Below, piece after piece: positions 5,186-6,298 of a DNA stretch of 6,298 nucleotides (the first letter of the stretch is position 1; each line of letters begins with the position of its first letter). Made by a program: the position numbers and the translations under genes. Origin of the DNA: Enterobacteriaceae bacterium (lineage in GTDB: Bacteria > Pseudomonadota > Gammaproteobacteria > Enterobacterales > Enterobacteriaceae); assembly GCA_022712475.1 (NCBI GenBank), contig JALAGK010000106.1, positions 1 to 6,298 of the forward strand. The letters run 5' to 3'. The notes beneath the pieces were generated by a model. The model had not been told where the DNA came from. It made no database searches and worked only from the letters and a program-made list of their open reading frames with translations.

Positions 5186-6298
5186 ATGTCACTCAGTCGG
5201 CGTCAGTTTATTCAGGCATCGGGAATTGCGCTATGCGCAGGTGCAGTGCCGCTGAGGGCAAATGCCGCCAGCCAGCAGCCGCCTTTGCCGCTGCCACCGC
5301 TGCTGGAATCCCGCCGTGGCCAGCCTCTTTTTTTAACCATGCAGCGCAGCCACTGGTCATTTACCGGCTCGGGCAGTAAAGCTTCAGTCTGGGGCTTTAA
5401 CGGCAGCTATATGGGGCCGACCATCCGTGTCTGGAGTGGTGACGATGTCAAAATGATTTACAGCAACCGGCTGCAGGAAAACGTGGCGATGACCGTTAAC
5501 GGCCTCCAGGTGCCAGGTGCGCTTATTGGCGGTGCTGCGCGCATGATGTCGCCAGGTGCAGAATGGGCGCCAGTGTTGCCGATTCGCCAGCAGGCGGCCA
5601 CGCTCTGGTATCGCGCCAATACTCCGAACCGCGCCGCGCGCCAGGTTTACACCGGGCTTGCGGGTATGTGGCTGGTGGAAGATGAGGTCAGTAAAACACT
5701 GCCTATACCCAAAAACTACGGCGTGGACGATTTTCCGGTCATCATTCAGGACAAGCGGCTGGATAACTTCGGCGCGCCGGAGTACAGCGAGCCGGGCAGC
5801 GGCGGCTTTGTGGGCGACCGTCTGGTTGTCAACGGTGTGCAAAACCCGTTTGTGGAAGTCTCTCGTGGCTGGGTACGCCTGCGCCTGCTTAATGCTTCCA
5901 ACGCCCGCCATTATCAGCTTCAGTTCAGCGATGGCCGTCCGTTGCATGTTATCGCAAGCGATCAGGGCTTTTTACCGGCGCCTGTGTCAGTCAAACAGCT
6001 GTCTCTGGCCCCGGGCGAGCGCCGTGAAATTCTGGTTGATATGAGCGATGGCACTGAGGTTTCATTGACCTGCGGCGAGGCGGCGACGTTGGTTGAACGC
6101 ATTCGCGGCTTTTTTGAACCCTCATCTATTCTGGTATCTACGTTGGTGCTGACGCTGCGCCCGGGTGGCCTGCTGCCGCTGGTGACCGATAGCCTGCCGA
6201 TGCGCCTGCTGCCTGACGAAATTATTAACGGTTCGCCCGTGCGCTCACGCGACATCACCCTTGGTAGCGATCCTGGCATCAACGGACAGCTATGGGAC
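5186..6298 (+). CDS. ftsP: Cell division protein FtsP (SufI), Tat-exported cupredoxin-fold protein, 3' end cut by the window
   Basis: Open from ATG 5186 to the window end, 371 codons; E. coli FtsP has 470, so about 100 C-terminal residues lie outside. In E. coli this periplasmic protein localises to the septal ring and stabilises the divisome under stress; it is a standard Tat substrate. The twin-arginine signal is plain: SRRQFIQ (residues 4-10), a hydrophobic stretch (11-23), and likely cleavage after ANA (25-27). The mature part resembles a multicopper oxidase, with the first cupredoxin domain about 45-165 and the second about 175-325. The copper ligands are missing: the usual HWHG position reads TVNG (103-106) and the WYHSH position reads WYRAN (141-145). 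It is therefore a structural rather than redox protein, as known for the family. AAGG at 5175-5178 lies seven bases before the start. I translated the whole stretch and saw no frameshift. It probably shares a transcript with plsC. Confidence 0.96.
   Translation, partial: MSLSRRQFIQASGIALCAGAVPLRANAASQQPPLPLPPLLESRRGQPLFLTMQRSHWSFTGSGSKASVWGFNGSYMGPTIRVWSGDDVKMIYSNRLQENVAMTVNGLQVPGALIGGAARMMSPGAEWAPVLPIRQQAATLWYRANTPNRAARQVYTGLAGMWLVEDEVSKTLPIPKNYGVDDFPVIIQDKRLDNFGAPEYSEPGSGGFVGDRLVVNGVQNPFVEVSRGWVRLRLLNASNARHYQLQFSDGRPLHVIASDQGFLPAPVSVKQLSLAPGERREILVDMSDGTEVSLTCGEAATLVERIRGFFEPSSILVSTLVLTLRPGGLLPLVTDSLPMRLLPDEIINGSPVRSRDITLGSDPGINGQLWD

Noticed and set aside
5384..6282. Open frames inside ftsP on both strands (5384-5947 minus, 5556-6044 plus, 5962-6282 minus)
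   Set aside because: All lie within the continuous ftsP frame, which matches the family from the Tat signal to the window end.
1..6298. CRISPR arrays, tRNA or rRNA genes, insertion sequences, integrase or attachment sites
   Set aside because: No spaced direct repeats, transposase motifs, tRNA-like cloverleaf or rRNA sequence were seen. Every stretch is accounted for by core genes and short control regions.

Overview
The window reads as chromosomal core sequence from a gamma-proteobacterium of the Enterobacteriaceae, in the broad Escherichia/Klebsiella/Enterobacter group. The translated ygiN, mdaB, parC, plsC and ftsP products match the E. coli proteins as I remember them nearly end to end, and parC-plsC-ftsP have the same order and orientation as in E. 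coli. I cannot fix the genus without a search.

Layout, left to right. (1) Positions 1-599, plus strand: the 3' end of a 3-keto-L-gulonate-6-phosphate decarboxylase gene (UlaD/SgbH family). Only the first 16 or so codons are missing, and every active-site residue that falls in the window is present. (2) Positions 649-680: a strong symmetrical hairpin flanked by A and T runs, serving as a shared terminator for two convergent genes. (3) Positions 696-1694, minus strand: an mdaB-ygiN operon, a quinone reductase followed by a quinol monooxygenase. (4) Positions 1695-1895: a 201-base divergent control region. It has a good sigma-70 promoter for mdaB, a CRP-like palindrome inside that promoter's spacer, and two abutting palindromes in front of parC. 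(5) Positions 1896-4166: parC, topoisomerase IV subunit A, complete, with wild-type quinolone-target residues, followed by a probable terminator. (6) Positions 4374-5120: plsC, the 1-acyl-glycerol-3-phosphate acyltransferase. (7) Position 5186 to the end: ftsP (sufI), a Tat-exported divisome protein, cut by the window after 371 codons.

How the genes relate. MdaB and YgiN are known from E. coli as two sides of a quinone/quinol redox cycle and are probably co-transcribed here. ParC (chromosome decatenation), PlsC (phosphatidic acid synthesis) and FtsP (septal ring stability under stress) are separate housekeeping functions that are merely conserved neighbours. The sugar-acid decarboxylase is the one accessory-type gene, probably the end of a carbohydrate operon lying to the left.

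I looked for a new system on both strands and did not find one. The window is ordinary core genome. The points worth a second look are the mdaB-parC control region, the gene order compared with E. coli K-12, the decarboxylase next to ygiN, and competing RNA structures after parC.
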